A model generated the notes under the pieces. That model did not search any database, was not told the origin of the DNA, and saw only the letters and a list, made by a program, of their open reading frames with translations. A stretch of 61,067 nt of DNA. Source: Rubrivivax sp. (lineage in GTDB: Bacteria; Pseudomonadota; Gammaproteobacteria; Burkholderiales; Burkholderiaceae_C). Positions 17,793-25,899 of the stretch are shown here, in pieces; within the stretch, counting starts at the first letter, position 1, and each line of letters opens with the position of its first letter. Made by a program: the position numbers and the translations under genes. The stretch is taken from the NCBI GenBank assembly GCA_026125665.1, contig JAHCKS010000023.1, positions 1-61,067 of the forward strand, given 5' to 3'.

Positions 17793-18530
17793 ATGTCCTC
17801 ATCGCGATTCGCACACCACGCCCGCCAGATGCTCGAAGCCGAGGGCTACCGCGTCCACTCCGGCACCAAAGCGGATGGCCTCGAACTCGTCGGGCGCTTC
17901 TGGTTCACCTGGAGAGTTCCCGCAATGGCGGACTGCGAGGTCGGTCCTACTTGCAGCGGCCCGTGGGATGCATGGGCCAGCGCGCTCGATCACCGGCTGA
18001 GCAACAGCAGGATCGAGGTTCACCAGGTCAGCGTGGCCTCGTCACCGCTGGAGCCGTTCCATCCGGCGGTCGTTCCGGAAGAGGTACTCGATGTGCGCTC
18101 GTTCGCGGCGCGCTATGGCTTGTCTGAGGAGGTCGCTTCGGCCCAGATCAGCCGGCTGTTCGCGCAGGCGATCTACATGAACGACCGCTACCAGGTCAAC
18201 GTGGAAGTTGTCGATGCGCCTTTCGGGGAGGAGACGGGCGATGTCTTACGGCTGTCGATCAAGCGACGGGACAAAGCGCCGGTCCACGACTGGCGCGAGT
18301 TGCAGCAGATCAAGAACATGATTGTTGGCGAAGAGCACGAAGCGTTAGAGGTCTACCCCGCGGAGTCTCGGCTCGTCGATACGGCCAACCAGTACCACCT
18401 GTGGGTCTCAAGGACGTCGCGGTGCGTTTGCCGGTGGGCTATCAGAACCGGGAAGTAATGAGCGACAACGAGGCCGCGGCCGTTGGTGCCGGGCAGCGGG
18501 GCTTTGCGGGGTTGCCGAAGCAGTCGTAGC
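17793..18530 (+). pseudogene. DUF7694-like phage protein with a probable 1-bp frameshift near its end
   Basis: From the ATG at 17,793 the frame runs to a stop at 18,458 (221 residues). Residues about 165-200 (H-D-W-R-E-L-Q-Q-I-K-N, then E-S-R-L-V-D-T-A-N-Q-Y-H-L-W-V) match the hallmark of DUF7694 proteins, found in phages and prophages. That motif normally continues L-K-x. Here the frame derails after H-L-W-V, and the expected continuation K-D-V-A-V-R-L-P-V-G-Y-Q-N-R-E reappears in another frame and runs to a TAG at 18,528-18,530. A single missing base near 18,403 explains this. The N-terminal 90 residues do not belong to the recognised part. It may still be functional if the tail is dispensable, or the shift may be a sequencing error. 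Confidence 0.65.
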
Positions 18531-18666
18531 GGGACGGCGTGCAGCTCAGCCCTTGCGCGGAGCGCGTCCTTGGGAGGCGAGAAGAGCGCCTTCGGCACGC
18601 GCGCGTTGCATGCCTTCAGCGCTGTGGCGGTTGAGGGCAGATGCAGCCGGAGCGACAGAATGTCCT

Positions 18667-19242
18667 ATGCCCTCCAAACTTGCCAAGGACTTCAAGTCCT
18701 TCGCCGACCTGGCTGCCGCGTATGCGGCGGGCCAGGACTATCGAATCGTGGCTGTTCCTCGCCCTCAGTCTTCGACCGCCATCGTGGCGCCGCATGGCGG
18801 CGGCATCGAAGCCTTCACGTCCGACATCGCACGCGGGATCGCAGGTGACGACTACGGTCTGTACGTGTTCGAGGGGTTGTTGAGGGCTGGCAACTTTGCG
18901 GCGTTGCACTTGTCGAGCGAGCGATTCGACGAGCCCGAGTGCCTCCAAATGCTGGGCGAGTGCGACCGTGTCATCTCTGTGCATGGTTGCGGTGCTCCGG
19001 GCGAGATCGTCTTGGTGGGCGGGCGTGACCAAGCGCTGCGCAATGCCATGTCCACGGCGTTGCGGGCGGCCGGGATCGCGTGCGAAGACGCACCTGCGGG
19101 ACTGGCTGGCGCAGTCCCTCGCAACATCTGCAATCGAGGCCGCACGGGTCGTGGCGTTCAATTGGAGGTCTCGATGGAACTGCGCCGATCACGGCAGCGC
19201 ACGGCGCTGATCCGCGCGGTCAGGAGCGCGCTTCATGGCTGA
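18667..19242 (+). CDS. Poly-gamma-glutamate hydrolase family protein (PghP-like), 191 aa
   Basis: The start at 18,667 gives M-P-S-K-L-A-K-D-F. The family signature is clear: A-P-H-G-G-G-I-E (zinc-binding His and Glu), T-S-D-I-A-R-G-I-A, Y-V-F-E-G, L-H-L-S-S-E-R-F-D-E-P, and V-I-S-V-H-G-C with a second His. The founding member is a Bacillus phage enzyme that cuts poly-gamma-glutamate capsules; relatives are often phage- or plasmid-borne. There is no signal peptide, so it acts in the cytoplasm or is released by lysis. It lies between a phage-like gene and the ParB gene, which starts 75 bp later. The substrate in this host is unknown. Confidence 0.85.
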   Translation: MPSKLAKDFKSFADLAAAYAAGQDYRIVAVPRPQSSTAIVAPHGGGIEAFTSDIARGIAGDDYGLYVFEGLLRAGNFAALHLSSERFDEPECLQMLGECDRVISVHGCGAPGEIVLVGGRDQALRNAMSTALRAAGIACEDAPAGLAGAVPRNICNRGRTGRGVQLEVSMELRRSRQRTALIRAVRSALHG

Positions 19243-19316
19243 TCGAGCGCTGCGAGCGCGCATGGCGCCGCTCTTGAAACCCGAGGTCGCAGCGGGACGA
19301 TGGGTGCATCAACGCA

Positions 19317-21131
19317 ATGCACCCACCGCCGACCATGAACCTTCCTGCCACACCCACGCTACCGATTCGCCGCATCGTCCAGGGCGACAACCCGCGCGAG
19401 CACTTCGATCCTGCCGAAATGGCCGACCTCGAAGAAGGCATCCGGGCAGTCGGCGGCGTCATCCAGCCCATCGTCGTGCGGCCGGTACCCGGCACCGACG
19501 ATTTCGCCATCGTCGTCGGCGAACGCCGCTGGCGTGCGGCCAAGACCGTGCTCGGCGACGACTACGACATGCCGGTCCTGTTCAAGGAGGTCAGCCCCGC
19601 GACTGCCGAGGCGATGGCGGTGATCGAAAACCATCACCGCGCGCCGATGTCGGCGGCGGAGCAGGCGCGAGCCGCGCAGCGCCAGCTTCACCGCAACCAC
19701 GGCGACAAGGCCGAGACGGCTGCCGGCATGGGCTGGAAGCCCGAGCTGCTGGCGCGTCGGCTGGCCCTGCTGACCTGCACGCCGAGCGTGCTGGCGGCGC
19801 TGACCAAGCACCAAATCCAACTCGGCCACGCCGAACTGCTTACCGGCGTGCCGCCCGACATGCAAGACCGCGTGCTCGCCGGCCTGCTCGCGCACAAGGT
19901 GCCGGTCGCGGTGCTCAAGGACCAGTTGGGCAAGTACGCCCGGCGCCTTGCCGACGCGATCTTCGACACCGCGCCCTGCGCAGCGTGCCCGCACAACTCC
20001 ACCCGCCAGGCCGGCCTGTTCGCCGACTCGATCAGGGAAGGTCATTGCCAGCATCCGACCCACTTCGATGAGCTGACACAGCAGGCGGTGGACGCCAAGG
20101 CCAGTGCGCTGTGCGTCGAGTACCCGGTTGTTCATGTCATCCGCCAGGGCGGTGGGTTCGTGCCGCTGCACGTCACTGCCGAAGGCGAACTCGGCGTGGG
20201 CGCGGCGCAGTACGCGTCGTGCCAGGGCTGCAAGTCCTACGGGGCCGCGGTGTCGGCGATGCCGGGCAGCAGCGGGGCGGTGACGGCTTCGTTGTGCTTC
20301 GATGCCGCCTGCAACAGCCAGAAGGTGGCGCGTTGGCGCAAGGCAACGCGAGAAGACGCTGCGCAGCAGCCCCTGGCTGCGAGCCAGAGCACGGCCAGCC
20401 GCGGCACCCCATCCACCCCGCGACCGGCCGACAAGCGACGGCCGAAGGCCGCGTCCAGCCGCCCGACCAACCAGACGCCACAGCGTGTCGTCGAGTACCG
20501 CACCACGCAGTGGCGCAAGTGGCTTGCTGCGGCGCTGATGGCGCAGCCGCAGCGCAGCCATCGGGTGCTGATCGCGCTGACGCTGGCAGGCCGCGCTGCG
20601 GACCTCAAATCGGCTCAGTTCGAGAAGGCCCTGGCCAAGATTGCCGGCCCTGGGGAAGCCCACGGCAGCGACTTGCGGGAGCCGCTGAGGCGCGCCGACC
20701 AGGTGGTGGCGGATCAGGTGGACAGGCTCGTGCAGGCTGCCATCGCGTCGGCGGCTTTCGGGGTGGACACGCACAACCTCGAACTGCTGCTGAACTACCT
20801 CGATGTGGACGAGGCGCGCTGCTTCCGATGGGACAAGGCCTTCCTCGACCTGTTCACCACCAGCGAGCTGGAAAGCCTGGCTGCCGACGTTGGCCTCAAG
20901 GCCGCGTTGGGCGCCAGATTCAAGACGGCCAGGGCCGGCAAGAAGGACGCCTTCGTGCAGGCGCTGCTGAACGCCGAGGGCTTCGCCTACCAGGGAACGG
21001 TTCCGGCTGTGATGCGCTACCCCCGGCACGGAACGGCGCAGGAAGCGACGGTGGGTGTCGAAGACGCATCCGACGCCGCCGCAGGTTCGGCGAGCACCAG
21101 GGCTGATGCCGAGGCGCCCGCGACAGCCTGA
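19317..21131 (+). CDS. PRTRC system ParB family protein, 604 aa
   Basis: The N-terminal ParB nuclease-like domain shows G-D-N-P-R-E-H-F-D, G-V-I-Q-P-I-V-V-R and G-E-R-R-W-R-A-A, which in ParB proteins binds CTP; a central helix-turn-helix follows. A Cys-rich segment (C-A-A-C-P-H-N, then C-Q-G-C-K and C-F-D-A-A-C) suggests bound metal, typical of the long PRTRC ParB type. The C-terminal helical part is linked by a low-complexity stretch. A second start at 19,335 is possible. It heads the PRTRC cluster and is expected to mark a centromere-like site; which site is unknown, though the dispersed palindromes are candidates. Confidence 0.92.
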   Translation: MHPPPTMNLPATPTLPIRRIVQGDNPREHFDPAEMADLEEGIRAVGGVIQPIVVRPVPGTDDFAIVVGERRWRAAKTVLGDDYDMPVLFKEVSPATAEAMAVIENHHRAPMSAAEQARAAQRQLHRNHGDKAETAAGMGWKPELLARRLALLTCTPSVLAALTKHQIQLGHAELLTGVPPDMQDRVLAGLLAHKVPVAVLKDQLGKYARRLADAIFDTAPCAACPHNSTRQAGLFADSIREGHCQHPTHFDELTQQAVDAKASALCVEYPVVHVIRQGGGFVPLHVTAEGELGVGAAQYASCQGCKSYGAAVSAMPGSSGAVTASLCFDAACNSQKVARWRKATREDAAQQPLAASQSTASRGTPSTPRPADKRRPKAASSRPTNQTPQRVVEYRTTQWRKWLAAALMAQPQRSHRVLIALTLAGRAADLKSAQFEKALAKIAGPGEAHGSDLREPLRRADQVVADQVDRLVQAAIASAAFGVDTHNLELLLNYLDVDEARCFRWDKAFLDLFTTSELESLAADVGLKAALGARFKTARAGKKDAFVQALLNAEGFAYQGTVPAVMRYPRHGTAQEATVGVEDASDAAAGSASTRADAEAPATA

Positions 21132-21223
21132 ACCGCTGACCACCCTTGAGCCGCGCGGACCCTTGCCTAGCATGGGTTGCATGGGGTCACACCCCGGACC
21201 AGACCCCTCACCAGGAGCTTTTC

Positions 21224-21712
21224 ATGACGATGTTCGAAGAACTGTTCGCACTCGCATCCGGCGCGAGCCTCGCGCTGACGATCAGTGCCGACGCCAAGGC
21301 CGGGAGGATGACGATCAACGTGATCCCCAGGCCCGGCAAGGATGCAGACGATTCGGCCTTGACCAAGGCGCTCACGCTGACCGCGACGCCGCAGGAGTTT
21401 GACGAGGGTTTCATCGATGCCCTCAAGGGCTATCGCGAGACGCGGCAAAGCCTCGCCGATCAGGTCGAGGCCACCAAGGAGGTTCTCGAAGCGGCCAAGG
21501 CCGCATCGGTGAAGAAGGCCACCGAGGCCAGCACCAAGGCGCGGCCTGACAAGCCCGGTTTACCGACGCCGAAGGCTGGGGCGACTGCCCAACCGACTCC
21601 CCCTGCCAGCACGACGAGCGAGGCCGGCTCCGATGACGACGCCGACGCTTCGGCTGGTGAGCCGCGCGCGCCGGCACACAACGCTGGCGAGGTCGCTGAC
21701 CTGTTCGGCTAA
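21224..21712 (+). CDS. PRTRC system protein E, 162 aa
   Basis: The ATG at 21,224 follows CAGGAG by 6 bp. The N-terminus (M-F-E-E-L-F-A-L-A-S-G-A-S-L-A-L-T-I) and I-N-V-I-P-R-P lead are typical of PRTRC E. A long helical, Lys/Ala-rich and low-complexity C-terminus ends in E-V-A-D-L-F-G. Function within the PRTRC system is not established. It lies 92 bp after ParB and 109 bp before C, in the same direction, consistent with one operon. Confidence 0.85.
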   Translation: MTMFEELFALASGASLALTISADAKAGRMTINVIPRPGKDADDSALTKALTLTATPQEFDEGFIDALKGYRETRQSLADQVEATKEVLEAAKAASVKKATEASTKARPDKPGLPTPKAGATAQPTPPASTTSEAGSDDDADASAGEPRAPAHNAGEVADLFG

Positions 21713-21821
21713 CCCCCAGAGGCGCAGCTTGAAAGCCGCACTCGCAGCGGGAGACTGACCGCAAGGGCGCAGGCCTTCACGATCGCCCGACACCACCGAC
21801 ACCACGCAAAGGACCGACACC

Positions 21822-22256
21822 ATGTCGATTGCGATCCAGGAAGTCACGCGGACTTTCCGCTACAACGGCATCACGCTACCGGACGTGCCCGGGCTCGACC
21901 CGCGCGACGTACGCGACCTTTACAGCGCGCAGTACCCCGAACTGATCAGCGCCGGAATCGAGGCCGGCGAGGTCCGCGACGGTACGCAGGAGTTCGTGTT
22001 CCGAAAGGCGGTCGGCACTAAGGGCGCAGCCCTTGAGGGCCTGCGCATCGCGGCAGTCCGTCGCCGCGCGGCCATCGAAGCCCAGGGCCTCGGCGGTACC
22101 GAAGCCACACTGTGTCGCTCGCTGCAGAACCACCGCGCGAACGCCTGCGCGCGAGCGCTGAGCGAGTTCGTGCAGCACAACCTGCACGCACAGCGCCAAG
22201 AGCACGCCGAGGACCGGGTGCGGTTGCCGAGCAGCCTGCTTGCGCCGCTGCCGTGA
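21822..22256 (+). CDS. PRTRC system protein C, ubiquitin-like (Prok_Ub), with a C-terminal extension
   Basis: Residues 1-68 match the small PRTRC C / Prok_Ub family: F-R-Y-N-G-I-T-L-P-D-V-P-G, then L-Y-S-A-Q-Y-P-E-L, and the ending A-V-G-T-K-G. In most relatives the protein stops at or next to that glycine, which would leave a free Gly C-terminus as in ubiquitin. Here another 76 residues follow in frame (144 total), ending in a GTGA overlap with gene F, which supports the long form. The extension is basic and helical. Likely role: modifier protein activated by the ThiF-like E1 encoded nearby. Removal of the extension by the JAMM protein is inferred, not shown. Confidence 0.85.
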   Translation: MSIAIQEVTRTFRYNGITLPDVPGLDPRDVRDLYSAQYPELISAGIEAGEVRDGTQEFVFRKAVGTKGAALEGLRIAAVRRRAAIEAQGLGGTEATLCRSLQNHRANACARALSEFVQHNLHAQRQEHAEDRVRLPSSLLAPLP

Positions 22257-23326
22257 TTTCGGCCGGCGGTGGGCTGGTGCATCTCGCGGGTAGGCATGCC
22301 GCGCTGGCGCTGCCTCGGCTCGCCGAGGGTGTGCCGCGCAAGATCGTGCCGGGGCAGCTCGGCGCAGCCAACGCCGCGATTAGCCAATTCCTGCTCGACG
22401 CGAAGGCGTTCCGCGACTCCGATCTGCCCGACTCCTTCGACGACTCGATGCGTGCTTGCGAGCAGGCGCTCGGCAGGTGGGTGGCGCGCGAGATCGGGCC
22501 GCTGAGCTGCCTGCGGCCGACGTTCCACATGCAGGTGCTGGACGTCACCGGCGGCTACATCGACCATCTTCACCAGGGTACAAGTCGCGAGCCTCGCCGC
22601 TACGGTGGCGTCGAAGTCTCCTGGTGCGAGGCTGGTGTGCAGGAGTGGCCGGTCGGCCAACGCCTGGAGGAACTGGAAGCCGCATGCCCCGGCCTCGGCG
22701 CCACCGTGCTGCATGTCCTGCGTCGCCAGAGCATGACCGCGTACCCGCTGTTCACCCCCGAGGTCGCTCGCGAAGTCGCGTCGTGGGTCTATTGGTACGG
22801 CGAGGAGGATGAAGAGACGGCGCTGGACATGCACTGCGGCGAAGACGAGGCCGAACGCGAAGCCGCGCGCGCCGAGATGGTGAGCCGCGACCTGTTCGAC
22901 GATGCGTTCCCGGCCTGGGCCAGGACGTGGCCGAAGCGACGAGGCTGGAAGGGAGAGCCGTCCGGCTGGAAGACCATCGACCTGCGGCGAGCCATGCTGC
23001 GCGTTCTCGACCCCGAGCAGCGCGGCATCGTGACCGATGCGATCGCGCTGGCGCGCTTGCGCATCGACGATAGCTTCCGCTGCGACTGTGACGGCGAGTT
23101 CATCGGTTTCGGCGCCGTGCTGTCCTGGTCGGAGAGCGACCTCACCACACGCGTCTTCGATGACCTCTTGCAGCAGGCCCACGAAGGCGAGTGCTACGAC
23201 CGCATGGGCGAAGTCTGGATCGCGCTCAACGCACCGAGCGCGATGAAGCAGTGGCAGCAGGCGATGAGCCCGCGCTTCAAGGCCATCGGGCTTATCGACC
23301 GCTTGATCGCGGCGCTGTCGGACTGA
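22253..23326 (+). CDS. PRTRC system protein F, 357 aa
   Basis: The GTG at 22,253 is chosen because it overlaps the stop of gene C by 4 bp (GTGA), the usual coupling in this cluster; the frame is open upstream but low-complexity. Conserved-looking blocks include L-R-P-T-F-H-M-Q-V-L, a Trp-rich S-W-V-Y-W-Y-G-E-E-D-E-E-T-A, and a second-half F-S-W/C-rich region (R-C-D-C-D-G-E-F-I-G-F-G). The family has no established biochemical role. It is found only with the other PRTRC genes, so it is likely part of the same machinery. Confidence 0.85.
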   Translation: MISAGGGLVHLAGRHAALALPRLAEGVPRKIVPGQLGAANAAISQFLLDAKAFRDSDLPDSFDDSMRACEQALGRWVAREIGPLSCLRPTFHMQVLDVTGGYIDHLHQGTSREPRRYGGVEVSWCEAGVQEWPVGQRLEELEAACPGLGATVLHVLRRQSMTAYPLFTPEVAREVASWVYWYGEEDEETALDMHCGEDEAEREAARAEMVSRDLFDDAFPAWARTWPKRRGWKGEPSGWKTIDLRRAMLRVLDPEQRGIVTDAIALARLRIDDSFRCDCDGEFIGFGAVLSWSESDLTTRVFDDLLQQAHEGECYDRMGEVWIALNAPSAMKQWQQAMSPRFKAIGLIDRLIAALSD

Positions 23327-23389
23327 GACTGCTCTCGGTCGCAACGACATCCGCCACGTCGGCAGCGGCTTCTCGATTCCAAGACTTCC

Positions 23390-24130
23390 ATGAACCAAGC
23401 TGCTTTCTCCATCCACGCGCCCACCGATGGCGTCCTGACGCTCGATCAGGCCGTCCTCATCTATCGAGGCGCTTCGGGCGGCGCGCTGGCCACCGTGCAC
23501 GAGGTCGAGCACATCGATGGCGAGCCGGTGATCGGTGCCGGGCGCGCAATGACGCCCCGCAGCGCGCTGGCATTAGCCCGAGCGCTGCTCAAGCGCGCGG
23601 CGCATGGCGGCTTCCTTCCCGACAACGTGCTGTTCGTTGCCGGTGACCTGATCCTGTGGTGGCTGCGGCCTGCAGTACGGCACGTCGCTTTCCATGTGTC
23701 CGAGCGCGATGCCGAACGCCTCGGCGGTGCCGAGCGTGGCGAGGCGGTGCCGCACCCCGGACTCGTATTCGCGGCGTCGAGCCGTGAGTGGCGCGTATGG
23801 GCCGTCAAGGGCTCGCAGCGACCGACACCGGCAACGGCGCTCTTCCAGGCACCGTACTTCAACGTCGACGCGGGCGGCCACATCTGCCAAGGCAACGTGC
23901 CGAAGCCCGATGGCTCGACCGCCGAGAAGATCGAAGCCTGGAACGACGCCTTCTTCCGCAGCTACTTCACCCACCCGAACGTGGCCGCCAAGCTGCTGCG
24001 CTACCCCGGCGGCTCGTATGCGTTCTGGCGCGACATGCTGGACCGGAGGTTCACGCGCTTCCCGCAGCGGGTGTTGATGCCGCTGAACACGACGCTGGGC
24101 GGATTGATTGGCATCAAGGAAGGCCGGTGA
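23390..24130 (+). CDS. PRTRC system protein B, E2-like (Prok-E2_D), 246 aa
   Basis: The C-terminal half has the E2-type signature P-Y-F-N-V-D-A-G-G-H-I-C-Q-G-N, resembling the H-P-N-V..G-x-I-C-L block around the active cysteine of ubiquitin-conjugating enzymes. Cys166 is the candidate thioester residue. PRTRC B is known as a prokaryotic E2-fold family. It would accept the ubiquitin-like protein C from the ThiF-like E1. It is followed with a 1-bp overlap (TGATG) by the JAMM gene, so both are translated together. No E3-like gene is seen. Confidence 0.88.
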   Translation: MNQAAFSIHAPTDGVLTLDQAVLIYRGASGGALATVHEVEHIDGEPVIGAGRAMTPRSALALARALLKRAAHGGFLPDNVLFVAGDLILWWLRPAVRHVAFHVSERDAERLGGAERGEAVPHPGLVFAASSREWRVWAVKGSQRPTPATALFQAPYFNVDAGGHICQGNVPKPDGSTAEKIEAWNDAFFRSYFTHPNVAAKLLRYPGGSYAFWRDMLDRRFTRFPQRVLMPLNTTLGGLIGIKEGR

Positions 24131-24828
24131 TGGACCCGCGCGACGCTGCGTTGCAGGCCAGCTGCCCGGTGGTGATCGCGCCGCGATTCGGTGCGCTGCC
24201 GGACATGAGCCCGGGCCAACGGCTGGTCGTGGCAGCGAACGGCCTGTTCGTGCAGGTGAAGCTCGACTGGCTGGACTGCCTCCACTGCTTGACGTCTCAA
24301 GGGCCGCAGGGCCTCGGTCTGCCGCTGCCGTATGGCGAGGCGGCCGAGCGGCTGAGCTTCAGCTTCGGCGTGCTGCCGATCCGGTTGATCGAGCAGTTTG
24401 TCGAAGCCGGACGCCGCGCGCTGCCGAACGAGGCAGCAGGCGCGTTGATCTACTCGCGGTCGGGCAAGACCCTTCGGCTCGCGCTGTGCGATGCGGTGCG
24501 GTCTTCGCCGACGCGCATCGACTACCGCGTGCCCGCGATGGCGGACGACGAGACCGTGGCGGTCGATCTGCACACGCACGGTCGGCTGGGTGCTTTCTGG
24601 TCTGCCGAGGACGATCGAGACGACCAGGGAATCAAGGTAGCAGGGGTGTTCGGCCGACTGCACGAGGCGACGCCTGATGCCCGCTTCCGCCTCGTCATCA
24701 ACGGCTTGTATCGGCCGCTGCCGCACCCCTGGGGGGCGAGCGCCACGGATCAAAGGCCCAGGCATGAGCCGGCCGCCGAACGTCGTCTGTTGCAGCGCTT
24801 GCTCGCGCGCTGGTGCGCGAGAGGATGA
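24130..24828 (+). CDS. PRTRC system protein A, JAMM/JAB peptidase, 232 aa
   Basis: A perfect JAMM metal site is present: H148-T-H150, seven residues, S158, two residues, D161, with an upstream Glu in P-N-E-A-A-G-A-L. In JAB proteins this binds zinc and cuts after the C-terminal glycine of ubiquitin-like proteins. In this cluster it would deconjugate or mature the ubiquitin-like protein C. The first 100 residues form a family-specific N-terminal domain. It starts 1 bp inside gene B and ends 4 bp before the ThiF gene. Confidence 0.9.
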   Translation: MDPRDAALQASCPVVIAPRFGALPDMSPGQRLVVAANGLFVQVKLDWLDCLHCLTSQGPQGLGLPLPYGEAAERLSFSFGVLPIRLIEQFVEAGRRALPNEAAGALIYSRSGKTLRLALCDAVRSSPTRIDYRVPAMADDETVAVDLHTHGRLGAFWSAEDDRDDQGIKVAGVFGRLHEATPDARFRLVINGLYRPLPHPWGASATDQRPRHEPAAERRLLQRLLARWCARG

Positions 24829-24832
24829 CGGC

Positions 24833-25666
24833 ATGGAACACTGCATCGCCGCCGAACTGCTCGACAAGCGCGTGACGGTCCACCTCGTCGGCGTGGGTGG
24901 CAACGGCGCGCAGATGGCCGCGTGCCTCGCGCGACTCGACATCGCGATGCGGGCACTCGGCCACCCCTACGGCCTGCACGTCAGCGCCTTCGACGCAGAT
25001 CGCGTCAGCGAAGCCAACGTCGGCCGCCAGCTCTACAGCTCGGCGGACATCGGCCGCCACAAGGCCATCGTCACCCTCCATCGGCTGAACCAGTTCTACG
25101 GTCTTGATTGGGTGGCCGTCCCTCGCCGCTACGAGGAAGCCCAGCAAGCTAACAGCTTCGACCGCGGCGCCGACATCCTCATCAGTTGCGTGGACAGTCG
25201 CGCTGCGAGGCGGTTGCTCCACCGCATCGCCTTCGACACCTATGCCGGCTACCGCTACTGGCTCGACCTGGGCAACACCGAAGCCACCGCGCAGGTGATC
25301 CTGGGCCAGCCGCCGAGCAGACGTTCGAGCGCAACGCAGCCGCTGCGACTCCCATGCGTCACGGAACTGTTCCCGGAACTGCTCGACCCGGATGCGGCGG
25401 ACGACAACCGGCCGTCGTGCTCGGTGCGCATGTCGCTCGCATCGCAGGGGCTGTTTGTCAACGACGTGGCGGTGCGCTTCGCCGCGCAGGTGCTCTACGA
25501 GTTGTTCTCGAAAGGTCGGATCGCGGCGCATGGGGTCGTGGTCAACCTCGACAGCAAGCGCAGCGGCCCGATCGAGGTCGATCCTCGGACATGGGAGCGA
25601 TTCGGGTTCAAGCATGCGGAGGCCCATGCGGCGCAAGCCGAGGTCGCCGGGGAGAGTGCGGGATGA
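24833..25666 (+). CDS. PRTRC system ThiF family E1-like enzyme, 277 aa
   Basis: A ThiF/E1 adenylation fold is clear: nucleotide loop G-V-G-G-N-G, then F-D-A-D-R-V-S-E-A-N-V-G-R-Q (Asp and the N..R-Q pair that place ATP) and A-D-I-G-R-H-K-A, then I-S-C-V-D-S. It would adenylate the C-terminal glycine of the ubiquitin-like protein. Cysteines in L-P-C-V-T-E-L could be the thioester site. The ATG at 24,833 lies 5 bp after the stop of protein A; the frame upstream is a shadow of gene A. The stop overlaps the next gene by 4 bp. Confidence 0.92.
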   Translation: MEHCIAAELLDKRVTVHLVGVGGNGAQMAACLARLDIAMRALGHPYGLHVSAFDADRVSEANVGRQLYSSADIGRHKAIVTLHRLNQFYGLDWVAVPRRYEEAQQANSFDRGADILISCVDSRAARRLLHRIAFDTYAGYRYWLDLGNTEATAQVILGQPPSRRSSATQPLRLPCVTELFPELLDPDAADDNRPSCSVRMSLASQGLFVNDVAVRFAAQVLYELFSKGRIAAHGVVVNLDSKRSGPIEVDPRTWERFGFKHAEAHAAQAEVAGESAG

Positions 25667-25866
25667 AGCTCTGGAACGTGCGGGTTCACCGCGACGGCCG
25701 TTCGGTGACCGTGGGGCAGGTCAGCGAGCGCAACGAAACCTTGGCACGCTGCGCGGCGCTCGCGCGCTTCGGCGTGAGCGACGAAGAGCTTGAAGCCGGT
25801 GAGGTTCGAGCGCCCGGCAACCTCATCACCCCTGACGAGGAGTTCGATGTCTCGCCGGCAGCCTGA
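25663..25866 (+). CDS. Small PRTRC-linked protein, 67 aa
   Basis: Overlaps the ThiF gene by 4 bp (ATGA), so it is translationally coupled to it. The N-terminus K-L-W-N-V-R-V-H-R-D-G-R looks like a beta-hairpin, followed by one helix (T-L-A-R-C-A-A-L-A-R-F-G) and an acidic tail. It is not one of the named PRTRC families that I recognise. It is the last rightward gene before the integrase on the other strand. Confidence 0.65.
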   Translation: MKLWNVRVHRDGRSVTVGQVSERNETLARCAALARFGVSDEELEAGEVRAPGNLITPDEEFDVSPAA

Positions 25867-25899
25867 AAGCGCCGACGCGATCCGGGTGCGCAACTTCGC

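Noticed and set aside
18844-18862. Sixth possible copy of the dispersed palindrome (GCAGGTGACGACTAC)
   Set aside because: Inside the coding sequence of the poly-gamma-glutamate hydrolase, lacks the right arm CTGC, and encodes conserved residues; judged coincidence.
19359-21182. 607-codon minus-strand frame opposite ParB
   Set aside because: Mirror frame of a well-recognised ParB gene; no motif or ribosome site.
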